From NCBI GenBank assembly GCA_021817945.1, contig JAKAFL010000021.1, positions 1 to 54,936 on the forward strand: DNA of 54,936 nt, in the 5' to 3' direction. Source of the DNA: a bacterium. Lineage in GTDB: Bacteria > Verrucomicrobiota > Verrucomicrobiia > Limisphaerales > UBA11358. Below, in pieces: positions 17,125 through 25,055 of the stretch (the stretch's first letter is position 1; every line of letters starts with the position of its first letter). A model generated the notes under the pieces. The model was not told the DNA's origin. It saw only the letters and a program-made list of their open reading frames with translations, and did no database searches. The position numbers and the translations under genes are program-made.

Positions 17125-17946
17125 TTACACCAAGGGATTGTGGGCCTTTTCATCGCCCACCGTGGTCAAGGGGCCATGCCCGGGACAGATCAACGTGTTT
17201 TCCGGCAGGGTCAATATCTGTTCCCGCACCTTTGACCGGGCCAGATCCCAAAAACCGTTCCCATTCCCCATGGACCCCGCAAAAATCGTGTCGCCCACGA
17301 TGGCCACATGCGGGGCGTCCTCTTGCCAATTGCCCACAATATAGGTAACCCCGTCCTCAGCGTGCCCAGGCGTTTCCCGGTGGGTAATCCGCAACCCCCC
17401 CAAGTGAATGATTTCGGCCACCTTGTTTCTTTGATCTACGGGTGCGTGCCGCGATCCACTGTGAACCTTAATCTTGGGAAAAGCCTGCCGCAACGCCGGC
17501 AACGCATCCACATGATCATAATGAGAATGCGTTATGAACACATGCCGCATCTGGAGTTGCTCCTTTTGTGCAAGTTCCAGTATGGGTTCTGCCGAAATTC
17601 CCGTGTCGAACAATGCCGCTTCACGGGTGACTTCATCCCAAACCAGATAGCAATTCACGGAAAAATCCGGGGTGCGAGTGGTGATCATCCTCAACTCCCG
17701 CCATTGCGCCAAATCCACGCTGGCAGGGCGCCAGCCTGCGGCAAGCTCACCCAGCTTCCGCCCATCCACGCGCAGCGCCATCCCCAGCCCGACATAATCC
17801 ACCCTCTTTGCCGCCTGTCCGGTCTCCTCTAAAACAGTCAGTTCTTCCTCCGTCAAACCCGATGCCTTGGCCGCCGCTGTCAGTGTGACACCGCCTATTT
17901 CCCGCGCCTTGCGTATAACATCCCCACAGTGATCTTCAAGATTCAT
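17125..17946 (-). CDS. MBL-fold hydrolase with N-terminal helix-turn-helix-like region
   Basis: About 273 residues. The C-terminal part has the metallo-beta-lactamase pattern THSHYDHVD, then GHAEDG, GDTIFAG and CPGHGPLT, giving the ligands for a two-metal site as in glyoxalase II-like hydrolases. The N-terminal 70 residues (IRKAREIGGVTLTAAAKASGLTEEELTVLEETG) look like a Cro/C1-type helix-turn-helix. I chose the start at 17946 (MNLEDHC); the frame extends to 17997 with other Met codons. Substrate unknown; thioester hydrolysis is the commonest activity in this class. Confidence 0.7.
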   Translation of the reverse strand: MNLEDHCGDVIRKAREIGGVTLTAAAKASGLTEEELTVLEETGQAAKRVDYVGLGMALRVDGRKLGELAAGWRPASVDLAQWRELRMITTRTPDFSVNCYLVWDEVTREAALFDTGISAEPILELAQKEQLQMRHVFITHSHYDHVDALPALRQAFPKIKVHSGSRHAPVDQRNKVAEIIHLGGLRITHRETPGHAEDGVTYIVGNWQEDAPHVAIVGDTIFAGSMGNGNGFWDLARSKVREQILTLPENTLICPGHGPLTTVGDEKAHNPLV

Positions 17947-18083
17947 GCCCGCAAGGTACCGGATTCCCATCGTACGGCAAGCGCCTGTCCAATGCATTCC
18001 ACGGCATTGACGGATAAATTCATTTTTTGCTGGTTTGCGGCCCGGATCGTTTCTAAGCTGCCATTAACTTAAATTTTCCCTCT

Positions 18084-18587
18084 ATGGACATCGTCTTCAA
18101 TTGTCCGAATTGTGACCAGGAGCTGGCAGTGGATCAATCTGGCGCCGGAACCCCGATTGACTGCCCATCCTGTGGTGAAAACATCGTGATCCCGGCCAGC
18201 GGCAAGGTGACGACTGGACCTTTGCCGTCCATGGCCAGTCCGCCCACCGCAGCAAGCGCCATGGCATCCTCCGCAGCAGCGCGCACGGCCCTTCATTTGA
18301 AGGTGCCTGTACGCGACAAGCCCGGGGAAATTCTCATAGACAAACCCAAACCGCCCTTGGAAATTGTCCAGAAAGGCGCCGGCAAACGCCTGCGCATTTG
18401 CACCATCCGCCGGGCTAGCTGCGTGGAGTCCGGACATGACCATTTCGATGAACGGGTCTCCGAGGTGCTGGGACAAATTGGCGAAACAAACTTGGTGGGA
18501 ATCCATGTTCTGGCCTATGATTGTTTTGATGTAACCACCCAAAAGGTAATGGGTGATTACGGGGTCATGATCGTTTTCCGCGGGTGA
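18084..18587 (+). CDS. Zinc-ribbon protein of unknown function
   Basis: The 167-residue product begins with a zinc ribbon (CPNC at 7-10, CPSC at 30-33). An Ala/Ser-rich linker follows, then a conserved-looking C-terminal domain of about 80 residues (GAGKRLRICTIRRASCVES ... VSEVLGQIGETNLVGIHVL). The N-terminal module is like those on the MoxR ATPase at 13803 and the kinase at 20981. I do not recognise the C-terminal domain. It lies 52 bases before the BamD-like gene and could share its promoter. Confidence 0.55.
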   Translation: MDIVFNCPNCDQELAVDQSGAGTPIDCPSCGENIVIPASGKVTTGPLPSMASPPTAASAMASSAAARTALHLKVPVRDKPGEILIDKPKPPLEIVQKGAGKRLRICTIRRASCVESGHDHFDERVSEVLGQIGETNLVGIHVLAYDCFDVTTQKVMGDYGVMIVFRG

Positions 18588-18639
18588 GGTTCAGGAATTG
18601 CCTTTGACTTGATACCCGCATGGGGCTAGCGTCATTTGC

Positions 18640-19626
18640 ATGCGACGTCGGTTTGTTGAGATTTTGATTTTGACCACGGTGGTCATGGTGCTGCCGTTTC
18701 GGTGTCCGGCCCCCCTGATCTACACCCCGGGGGAGGGTTGGTATTATGAACTCTTTGGCGGAAACACCAAATGGCAGCGACCCCGTGCCAAGGACCAATT
18801 GGATGTAGCTGAAAAAGCCTTGGCTGCAAAGGATTACGATACAGCCATGCACGCTGCATCGCGGGTTTTGAGAGTGTTCCCTCTCTCGGATTATGCTCCT
18901 GAAGCCGCTTATGTTCAAGGGCGCTGTTTCGAGGCAGAGGGCAAGGATGAGGCAGCCTTTCAGGCTTACCAGGATATTATTGATCATTATCCCAAATGCA
19001 CCCAGTTCAATGAGGTCTTGAACAGGCAGTATGCCATAGCCAACCGGTTTCTGGACGGTGAATGGTTCCGTCTATGGAACACCATCCCCCTCTACCCATC
19101 CATGGATGAAACTGCCAACCTTTTTGGAAAAATCGTGGCAGATGGGCCTTTCAGCCCGGTGGCGCCGAAAGCCCAGATGAGCATCGGCAGCGCCCACGAA
19201 AAAGCCAAGGATTATGCCGAGGCAGTGAAGGCCTACGAAACTGCCGCAGATAAATACCAGAATGACCCTCAAATTGCCGCAGATGCCATGTACCGTGCCG
19301 GCGTGGCTTGGCAAAAACAGGCAGACACGGCCGAATATGACCAGAGCGCGGCATCCAAGGCGATTTCAGCCTACATGGATTTTATATCCTTTTTCCCTGA
19401 TGACCCCAGGGTGGCAACCGCCCGAAAAGCCATCGAGAAATTGAAGGCTCTTCAAGTACAGGGAAGTTTTGATGTGGCGCAGTTTTACGAGCAATACCAC
19501 GAATGGGCCGGGGCGGTGGTTTATTACAACGATGTGTTGCAGCAAAATGCCAATTCCCCATTGGCCACCCTGGCACGTCAGCGAATTGACGCGTTGAAGC
19601 CCTTGTTGAAATCTTCAAAACGCTGA
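18640..19626 (+). CDS. BamD-like TPR protein of outer-membrane assembly
   Basis: The 328-residue product has an N-terminal hydrophobic segment and five or so TPR units (AEKALAAKDYDTAMHAASRVLRVFPLSDYAPEAAY, AAFQAYQDIIDHYPKC, AVKAYETAADKY, AISAYMDFISFFPDDP, AGAVVYYNDVLQQNANSP). That pattern, with pores of the form FPLSDYAPEAAY, is typical of BamD/ComL, a subunit of the beta-barrel assembly complex. It is longer than E. coli BamD and no clear lipobox is seen near the Cys at residue 22, so membrane anchoring is uncertain. The LptE-like gene begins 5 bases downstream, which supports an envelope-biogenesis operon. Confidence 0.7.
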   Translation: MRRRFVEILILTTVVMVLPFRCPAPLIYTPGEGWYYELFGGNTKWQRPRAKDQLDVAEKALAAKDYDTAMHAASRVLRVFPLSDYAPEAAYVQGRCFEAEGKDEAAFQAYQDIIDHYPKCTQFNEVLNRQYAIANRFLDGEWFRLWNTIPLYPSMDETANLFGKIVADGPFSPVAPKAQMSIGSAHEKAKDYAEAVKAYETAADKYQNDPQIAADAMYRAGVAWQKQADTAEYDQSAASKAISAYMDFISFFPDDPRVATARKAIEKLKALQVQGSFDVAQFYEQYHEWAGAVVYYNDVLQQNANSPLATLARQRIDALKPLLKSSKR

Positions 19627-19631
19627 ATTGC

Positions 19632-20141
19632 ATGCGCTGGAGGACCTATTGTCTGGCTGCCGTTCTGGGATTGACATGGGGCTGCGCCGCGTATCACTTG
19701 GGGCCAGTCAATGGGGCCACTGCGGGGGATCAATCCATCGAGGTTGCCCCTTTCAATAATCAAACCTTGCAACCGCGCTTGGGCGATTCCTTGACTCAGG
19801 CCACGCGCGAGTGCCTGCAACAAGATGGCACCTACCACCTCGCCACCCACGGGGAGGGTGACATTCGCTTGACCGGGGTGATCCAAGCTTATCAAAGAAG
19901 CGCCATTGGCTATTTGAGCACGGATGCCGTAACCCCGGAAGATTTTCAGGTGGGAATGGATGTCCATGTGACAGCTTACGATGTGGATACCGGCAAAGTG
20001 CTGTTGGATAAGGTAATACACGCCTTCACGCTAGTGCATGTGGGGTCGGACCTGGCAAGCGCAGAACGCCAAGCCATGCCTCTGCTCGCCGAAGATGCCG
20101 CCCAGAAAATTAACGAGTTAATCAGTGAAGGTTCCTGGTAA
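19632..20141 (+). CDS. lptE: LptE-like LPS-assembly lipoprotein
   Basis: The 169-residue product has a signal peptide ending in a Cys (LTWGC, residue 18), then YHLGPVNG and a domain typical of the LptE family: IEVAPFNNQTLQPRLGDSLTQATRECL, GDIRLTGVIQAYQRS and a C-terminal helix with AEDAAQKINELI. LptE plugs and stabilises the LptD barrel that places lipopolysaccharide in the outer membrane. No lptD is in this window. It follows the BamD-like gene by 5 bases. Confidence 0.7.
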   Translation: MRWRTYCLAAVLGLTWGCAAYHLGPVNGATAGDQSIEVAPFNNQTLQPRLGDSLTQATRECLQQDGTYHLATHGEGDIRLTGVIQAYQRSAIGYLSTDAVTPEDFQVGMDVHVTAYDVDTGKVLLDKVIHAFTLVHVGSDLASAERQAMPLLAEDAAQKINELISEGSW

Positions 20142-20285
20142 AGGTGCTGCCGCGAGAAGCATTCCAATTCGGGTTTGCTTGTTTTTCTTGAAACCTTTTT
20201 ATCGGCTATCCTGTCTTCCTCCTTAGGGCTGTAGAATAAAAGTGGCCCGTTAACCAAACTAAATCGCAAAACTGACGGTGTTATT

Positions 20286-20711
20286 ATGAAAGTGAACCTT
20301 GTTAAATTCGCCTTTGTGGGGGCCGTGGTCGCCTCCCTGTCCTTGGTCCCCACCCTTGTGCAGGCTCAGGACAACAGCAGCGGAGATGGCTCCACCCAGA
20401 CCGCTCCCGTGAAAAAGCACAAATTTACCCCCTACCATGGAAAGGTGGAATCCGTGGATACCTCCGCCCAGACCATCACTGTGGGCAGTCTCACCCTCCA
20501 AGTGGGATCTTCCACCAAAATTTCCAAAGTGGCCACCCACGAGGATGCCACATTGGACAGCATCAAACCCGGTGAGTTCGTTAGCGGCGCTTACAAAAAG
20601 ACTTCAGATGGCAAGCTGGAAGCCATTTCCATCCATATTGGAAAAAAGCCCCATGCACACAAAACGCCGCCCAGTGACGGCTCCGCCAACACCAATTCTG
20701 TAGCGAACTAA
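20286..20711 (+). CDS. Small secreted protein of unknown function
   Basis: The 141-residue product has a clear Sec signal peptide (about 1-26, cleavage after VQA) and a small beta-rich domain (YHGKVESVDTSAQTITVGSL ... IKPGEFVSGAYKKTSDGKLEA) resembling DUF5666-type repeats. A His/Lys/Pro-rich tail (KKPHAHKTPP) follows. I assign no function. It is followed 54 bases later by a strong terminator, so it is likely monocistronic. Confidence 0.6.
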   Translation: MKVNLVKFAFVGAVVASLSLVPTLVQAQDNSSGDGSTQTAPVKKHKFTPYHGKVESVDTSAQTITVGSLTLQVGSSTKISKVATHEDATLDSIKPGEFVSGAYKKTSDGKLEAISIHIGKKPHAHKTPPSDGSANTNSVAN

Positions 20712-20765
20712 GGTTCTGGCAGGGGCCCTTATCGGACCTGCTCATTTTAGGCCCTCTTCCAAACA

Positions 20766-20800
20766 GGCGCCGCAAGATCATGGATCTGCGGCGCCTTTTT
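20766..20800 (+). terminator. Rho-independent terminator after the secreted-protein gene
   Basis: A 13-bp stem (GGCGCCGCA-A-GATC paired with GATCTGCGGCGCC, one bulged A) with an ATG loop is followed by TTTTT. This is a textbook intrinsic terminator for the gene ending at 20711. The kinase gene ending at 20981 is on the other strand. Confidence 0.85.
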
Positions 20801-20980
20801 CGTACCCGCCTGCATGTCGGGCCTGAAATCAACTGCAATCCAGATTTCGCACGACCAGAAAAACCCTCGGAAGGAATCCAAAAACCTGCAGGAACCCAAT
20901 CGGAACGGCTTCCAAGCTGGGGCTTCCCACCATCCCTGGGGTTGCCCTTGGTTCTGTTGCAAAAGGTTGGAAAGGAAACT

Positions 20981-21988
20981 CTATTTTTTACGACGCCACC
21001 AGCCGGTGGTGCGGTTGTTTTTGGAGGGCTGATTGTCTTCCTGGGTTTGCTGCCGCAGCAGAAGACTGCGTGCCACTTCAAAATCCAGAATCAGTTGGTC
21101 GTAGCTGAGGAATCGGTCGCCTGGATCCTTTGCCAAGGTTCTCGATAGGGCGTCGCTCGTGGCTTGTGAAATTTCAGGAATGACCAGGTTGGCCGGGGTT
21201 AAGGCCGTATAAACATGGGCCTGCACCACCTCATCAGGCGTGGGTGCATCGAATGGCACATGGCCGGTTATGGCATGATAAAGGGTGGCCCCCAGGCTGT
21301 ACATGTCCGATAGAAAGGTTTCCTTTTCCCGCTTTATTTTTTCAGGAGCCACATAATAAGGCGTTCCTCGCGTGAATTCACTCGATTCCTGCTCGGCATT
21401 GGCTTTTCGCGCCAGCCCAAAATCCACCAGTTTGGGTTCATTGTCTGAATTGAAAAGAATATTGCCCGGCTTGATGTCACAGTGCAGCAGGTCGTGCTTC
21501 AAGGCCATGCTGAGCGCCGACGCTATTTTGATGGCCACATCCAATACCGCAAGTTCCTTCAAGACGTGCTCTTTTTCTATTCGATTATCCAAACTGCCCT
21601 GGTCCGCTATTTCCATCACCAGATAGCGCTCGCCCTGCCATTCATCGAAAGTATAAATGTGAATGATGTTGGTGTGGTTGAGTTGTGCGCATGCCCGCGC
21701 TTCCAAATAAAAACTCTCCAGCATCTGGGCGTCGCTCATGAGCTCCTTTTTCATGAGTTTTACTGCCACCATGCGTTCCAACGTGGTATCCCAAGCCCGG
21801 TACACCACCCCCATGCCGCCGGAAGCGATTTTCGAGCGCAGCTCAAATTGGCGCAGAACCATCGGCATCATGATGGCGTGCCCGCACTTGCTGCATGGAA
21901 CCGTCGCCAGCGGGGCCAGATCCCCGGGGATGAACGTCTTGGTGTCGCATCCCGGACAACTCACCATTTTTAATGGCCTATCGCTCAT
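20981..21988 (-). CDS. Cytoplasmic Ser/Thr protein kinase with N-terminal zinc ribbon
   Basis: The 335-residue product starts with a zinc ribbon (CPGC at 11-14, CSKC at 32-35). A PknB-type kinase domain follows: glycine loop IASGGMGVVY, catalytic Lys77 in VAVK, catalytic loop LLHCDIKPGNILF, VDFGLA, and TRGTPYYVAPE. The catalytic loop reads HCD instead of HRD, so the usual Arg that contacts the activation-loop phosphate is absent; such kinases are often active without activation-loop phosphorylation. No transmembrane segment or sensor domain is present, and a basic tail (WWRRKK) ends the protein. Confidence 0.85.
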   Translation of the reverse strand: MSDRPLKMVSCPGCDTKTFIPGDLAPLATVPCSKCGHAIMMPMVLRQFELRSKIASGGMGVVYRAWDTTLERMVAVKLMKKELMSDAQMLESFYLEARACAQLNHTNIIHIYTFDEWQGERYLVMEIADQGSLDNRIEKEHVLKELAVLDVAIKIASALSMALKHDLLHCDIKPGNILFNSDNEPKLVDFGLARKANAEQESSEFTRGTPYYVAPEKIKREKETFLSDMYSLGATLYHAITGHVPFDAPTPDEVVQAHVYTALTPANLVIPEISQATSDALSRTLAKDPGDRFLSYDQLILDFEVARSLLLRQQTQEDNQPSKNNRTTGWWRRKK

Positions 21989-22082
21989 GTCTGATTCAAT
22001 TTAACACTGTATTTCATTGGCTCAAAGCATTTTTGGTGCCCTGCAGACCGGGTTTTACCCCTTCCAGCCTCTATATTTTTTC

Positions 22083-22288
22083 TTGACAAAAACGGTGTAA
22101 TGGGTGATCATGTCCTCCATGATAGTAAGGACTTTGATTTCCAAGCAAGACTCCGGGTTGGCGCATAGCGCCAGCCAGGCATCCATTTGGATGCGTCAAT
22201 GGGGCGAAGCGGGCAGGGTTGGAGGATGTAATTAGTTTTCCATCAAATTTCAACAAACCCGCGATTGCTCCTCAATCGCGGGTTTTTT
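22083..22288 (+). ncRNA. Candidate structured small RNA or 41-codon gene
   Basis: A TTGACA box (22083-22088) opens a short region with three hairpins: ATCATG/CATGAT (22107-22123), a 9-bp stem GGTTGGCGC/GCGCCAGCC (22156-22176) and GCATCCA/TGGATGC (22179-22194). It ends in a strong intrinsic terminator (22256-22288). No + strand gene lies upstream, so the terminator implies a transcript starting within about 250 bases. A 41-codon frame (22110-22235, starting MSSMIVRTL, ending GGCN) sits in the same place. It has no clear Shine-Dalgarno, so I cannot decide between small RNA, leader of the gene at 22323, and a tiny protein gene. The -10 box is weak. Confidence 0.45.
22256..22288 (+). terminator. 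Strong intrinsic terminator
   Basis: A perfect 12-bp stem (AACCCGCGATTG paired with CAATCGCGGGTT, loop CTCCT) is followed by TTTT, then G and TTTTT. It lies 35 bases before the hypothetical gene at 22323 and could end a short upstream RNA or act as an attenuator. Confidence 0.85.
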
Positions 22289-22322
22289 GTTTTTACAAAA
22301 TAATGACGATGAACAAAGGATT

Positions 22323-22673
22323 ATGAACCAAAACAAGACAAAATTAAGCGCCGAATTCAGGCCGGAAACCCGGTTTGAGCTCCATCCCGCCGCCGGGGTG
22401 AGTTTTCGGGTTTTATTGCCCGAGCTTTTTGAAAAGTTAAAAAATGATCTTCTTGCGGAGAAGCTGTTTTTTGCCCAAACCGTTGCATGGCATGTGCCTC
22501 TCAGGCGTGCTGCGAACGAAGCGGCTGCCCTGGCCTGGAGCCATCCCTTCCCGTTGCTCGTATTGCCAGAGTTGTTTGCCGAGAAAGTGGCCGAAACCAC
22601 CCGACGCCTCGCACGGCAGGGAAAAATATCTGCAAAAATCCAAGGTTCAGAGGATGAAACCTTTGCAGCCTGA
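22323..22673 (+). CDS. Hypothetical protein, 116 residues
   Basis: The product has no signal peptide or membrane segment and no motif I recognise. It is rich in Leu, Ala, Glu and Phe (VSFRVLLPELFEKLKND, FPLLVLPELFAEKVAETTRRLARQGKI), with a repeated LPELF motif suggesting internal symmetry. I chose the ATG at 22323, which has AAAGGA six bases upstream; the frame is open to 22287. It lies directly after a strong terminator and converges with murA. Confidence 0.5.
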   Translation: MNQNKTKLSAEFRPETRFELHPAAGVSFRVLLPELFEKLKNDLLAEKLFFAQTVAWHVPLRRAANEAAALAWSHPFPLLVLPELFAEKVAETTRRLARQGKISAKIQGSEDETFAA

Positions 22674-22732
22674 GGACTCCTTGACCCCACGGCTGGACGC
22701 CTTCGCCCTCCCGTTTGCGGTGGCTGGGCTTC

Positions 22733-23995
22733 TCAGGATTCTTCCACTCTTTGAATCCGCGCCCCCAGGTCACGCAGTTTCCGGTCCATCTGCTCGTAAC
22801 CGCGGTCCAAATGATAAATGCGGTTCACCTGCGTGACCCCACTGGCGGCAAGCCCCGCAATTACCAATGCTGCCGAAGCCCGTAAATCACTGGCCATCAC
22901 CGGTGCTCCGCTCAGTTTCTTGCCCCCCTTTACAATGGCGCTGGGTCCCTCTATCTCAATCTCCGCCCCCAATCGCGCCAACTCGCTCACGTGCATGAAA
23001 CGGGATTCAAATATCCGCTCCGTGATGATGCTGATACCCGGGGCCAGTGCCAGCAACGCCATCATTTGTGCCTGCACATCTGTGGGAAATCCTGAGTAAG
23101 GAAGCGTGGTGACATCCACCGGTTTCAGCCGTCCACGCCGCCGAACCCGCAACTCAGATCCATTGCGGTCAACGGCAACGTTCGCTTCCTGAAGCTTGTC
23201 CAACACCGCCCTTAGATGTTCGGCGCGGGCACCCCGCAAGGTGATATCCCCGGAGGTGGCCGCAGCCGCAATTGCAAAGGTGGCCGTTTCAATTCGGTCC
23301 GGAATCACCTCGTGCTCGGCTCCATGCAATTGACGGACACCATGGATGGTAATGGTGGGGCTGCCAGCGCCTTCGATCCTTGCCCCCATTGAGTTGAGGA
23401 ATACAGCCAGATCCATCACTTCTGGTTCGCAGGCGGCGCTTTCTATCACCGTGATGCCCTCACCCAGGGCTGCCGCCATCATCACGTTGGCTGTGCCCAA
23501 AACCGTGGGGCCGGCCCGCCCACCCAAGAATACGGAGGCACCTTTGATTTTGCGCGCCGTGGCCTCCACATACCCACCCTCAATCCTAATCGCGGCGCCC
23601 AGCGCGGCAAAACCCTTTAGATGCAGATTGATCGGGCGGGCGCCTATGATGCATCCGCCCGGCAGCGAGATGCGGGCGCGCTTGAGCCGCCCCAGCAGTG
23701 GCCCTGCGATGCAGATGGACCCGCGCATTTTTCGAACCAGTTCGTAGTCCGCATACCCCTTGATCCTGCGCGCCTGCACCCGCAACGTACCCTTTTCCAA
23801 TGTGGCGGAGGCTCCAAGTGATTGCAGTATTTGAACCATGAACCGGGTGTCGCTCAAGTCCGGCAGCCTGTGAATGACGCATGGCTCGCTCGTCAGCAGT
23901 GTCGCCGCCATGATGGGCAGCGCGGCATTTTTACTCCCGCTTATCTCCACTGTTCCCCGCAAAGGCACCCCGCCCCGGATCAAAAAGCTGTCCAT
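22733..23995 (-). CDS. murA: UDP-N-acetylglucosamine 1-carboxyvinyltransferase MurA
   Basis: The 420-residue product shows the MurA hallmarks: SGSKNAALPIMAATLL near the N-terminus, MRGSICIAGPLLGRLKRARISLPGG, and the catalytic Cys in PGGCIIGARP. It also has GTANVMMAAALGEG and FPTDVQAQMMAL. MurA transfers enolpyruvate from phosphoenolpyruvate to UDP-GlcNAc, the first committed step of peptidoglycan synthesis in the cytoplasm. The Cys means fosfomycin sensitivity is expected on family grounds. Length is standard. Confidence 0.95.
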   Translation of the reverse strand: MDSFLIRGGVPLRGTVEISGSKNAALPIMAATLLTSEPCVIHRLPDLSDTRFMVQILQSLGASATLEKGTLRVQARRIKGYADYELVRKMRGSICIAGPLLGRLKRARISLPGGCIIGARPINLHLKGFAALGAAIRIEGGYVEATARKIKGASVFLGGRAGPTVLGTANVMMAAALGEGITVIESAACEPEVMDLAVFLNSMGARIEGAGSPTITIHGVRQLHGAEHEVIPDRIETATFAIAAAATSGDITLRGARAEHLRAVLDKLQEANVAVDRNGSELRVRRRGRLKPVDVTTLPYSGFPTDVQAQMMALLALAPGISIITERIFESRFMHVSELARLGAEIEIEGPSAIVKGGKKLSGAPVMASDLRASAALVIAGLAASGVTQVNRIYHLDRGYEQMDRKLRDLGARIQRVEES

Positions 23996-24092
23996 TTTTT
24001 CTGTTTTCTGGGTTTAAAATTAACCGGCCTGTTATTTGGACCCCAACCGACAGGGGCCAAGGTGGATCCCGATTGGTTTTTCATCCTAATGT

Positions 24093-24980
24093 TCACCCCA
24101 CGCCAATACTGCCCGGGGGCGGTGGATTAAGAGTCATGATCCGTGCCCGTTGACTGTAATCATCCTGCACAGCTTGCACAATCCACTTTTCTCCTGAGAA
24201 AATTTCTTTTAACGCCTTCACCTGACCATCTCCAAATTCCACCATTAATTTTCCACCAACGGATAAAAAAGGAGCAGCCTCCACCGCGAGGCGCCGATAG
24301 AAATCCAGGCCATCCGGGCCGCCGTCCAAGGCCATGGGTGGATCATAATCACGAACCTCAGGATCCAGCGTGGCCAGTTCCATTGTGGCAATGTATGGAG
24401 GGTTGCTCAAAATCAGGTCAAAAGGCTTGTCCCTCATTCCATCCAAGGGGGCAAATCTATCCCCGTGAAGAAACTGTATTCTCTCATGCACGCCGTTTTG
24501 CACGGCATTCTGACAGGCCATATCCAGGGCTTCTTGAGATAAATCCGTCGCCACCACCATGCTTGAGGGACATTGCGCTGCCATGGCTATGGCAATGCAA
24601 CCGCTTCCTGTGCACAAGTCCAAAATCCGGCAGCCTCCCCCCGGCCGGGCGGAATGCAAATATTTCCATCCGGATTCTGCCAGTAATTCCGTCTCGGGAC
24701 GGGGTACTAAAACGTGCCTATTCACCCTTATTTCATGTCCCCAAAACGAGGTGGATCCCGTGATATGCTGGAGCGGCTCTCTCATCCCTCTCCGGCGCAC
24801 TACCTCCCGCAAGGCATCTGTTTCCGCCGGCCCAAGAGACCGGTCAAACTTCAGGTACAACGTCATGCGCGGCACCTTCAAAATGTGGGCCAGCAATAAT
24901 TCAGCCTGCAGCCGCGGTGATTCCACCCGGCGCTTGGCCAAGAAATCAGCGCTCTTTTGAATCGCTTCCAAGACAGTCAC
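24093..24980 (-). CDS. prmC: Peptide chain release factor N5-glutamine methyltransferase PrmC
   Basis: The 295-residue product has an N-terminal helical domain, VNRHVLVPRPETELL, the SAM site ILDLCTGSGCIAIAMA and the catalytic NPPYIATME, all diagnostic for PrmC (HemK). It methylates the GGQ glutamine of release factors 1 and 2. The release factor gene prfA, often adjacent, is not next to it here. It lies 97 bases upstream of murA on the same strand. Confidence 0.92.
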   Translation of the reverse strand: MTVLEAIQKSADFLAKRRVESPRLQAELLLAHILKVPRMTLYLKFDRSLGPAETDALREVVRRRGMREPLQHITGSTSFWGHEIRVNRHVLVPRPETELLAESGWKYLHSARPGGGCRILDLCTGSGCIAIAMAAQCPSSMVVATDLSQEALDMACQNAVQNGVHERIQFLHGDRFAPLDGMRDKPFDLILSNPPYIATMELATLDPEVRDYDPPMALDGGPDGLDFYRRLAVEAAPFLSVGGKLMVEFGDGQVKALKEIFSGEKWIVQAVQDDYSQRARIMTLNPPPPGSIGVG

Positions 24981-25055
24981 CCCGGCAATTTACTGCCATT
25001 CACACCTCAAATAAAGCCTGTCATCAGGTTCTGGCAATCCGCTGCCGTTCTCCGT

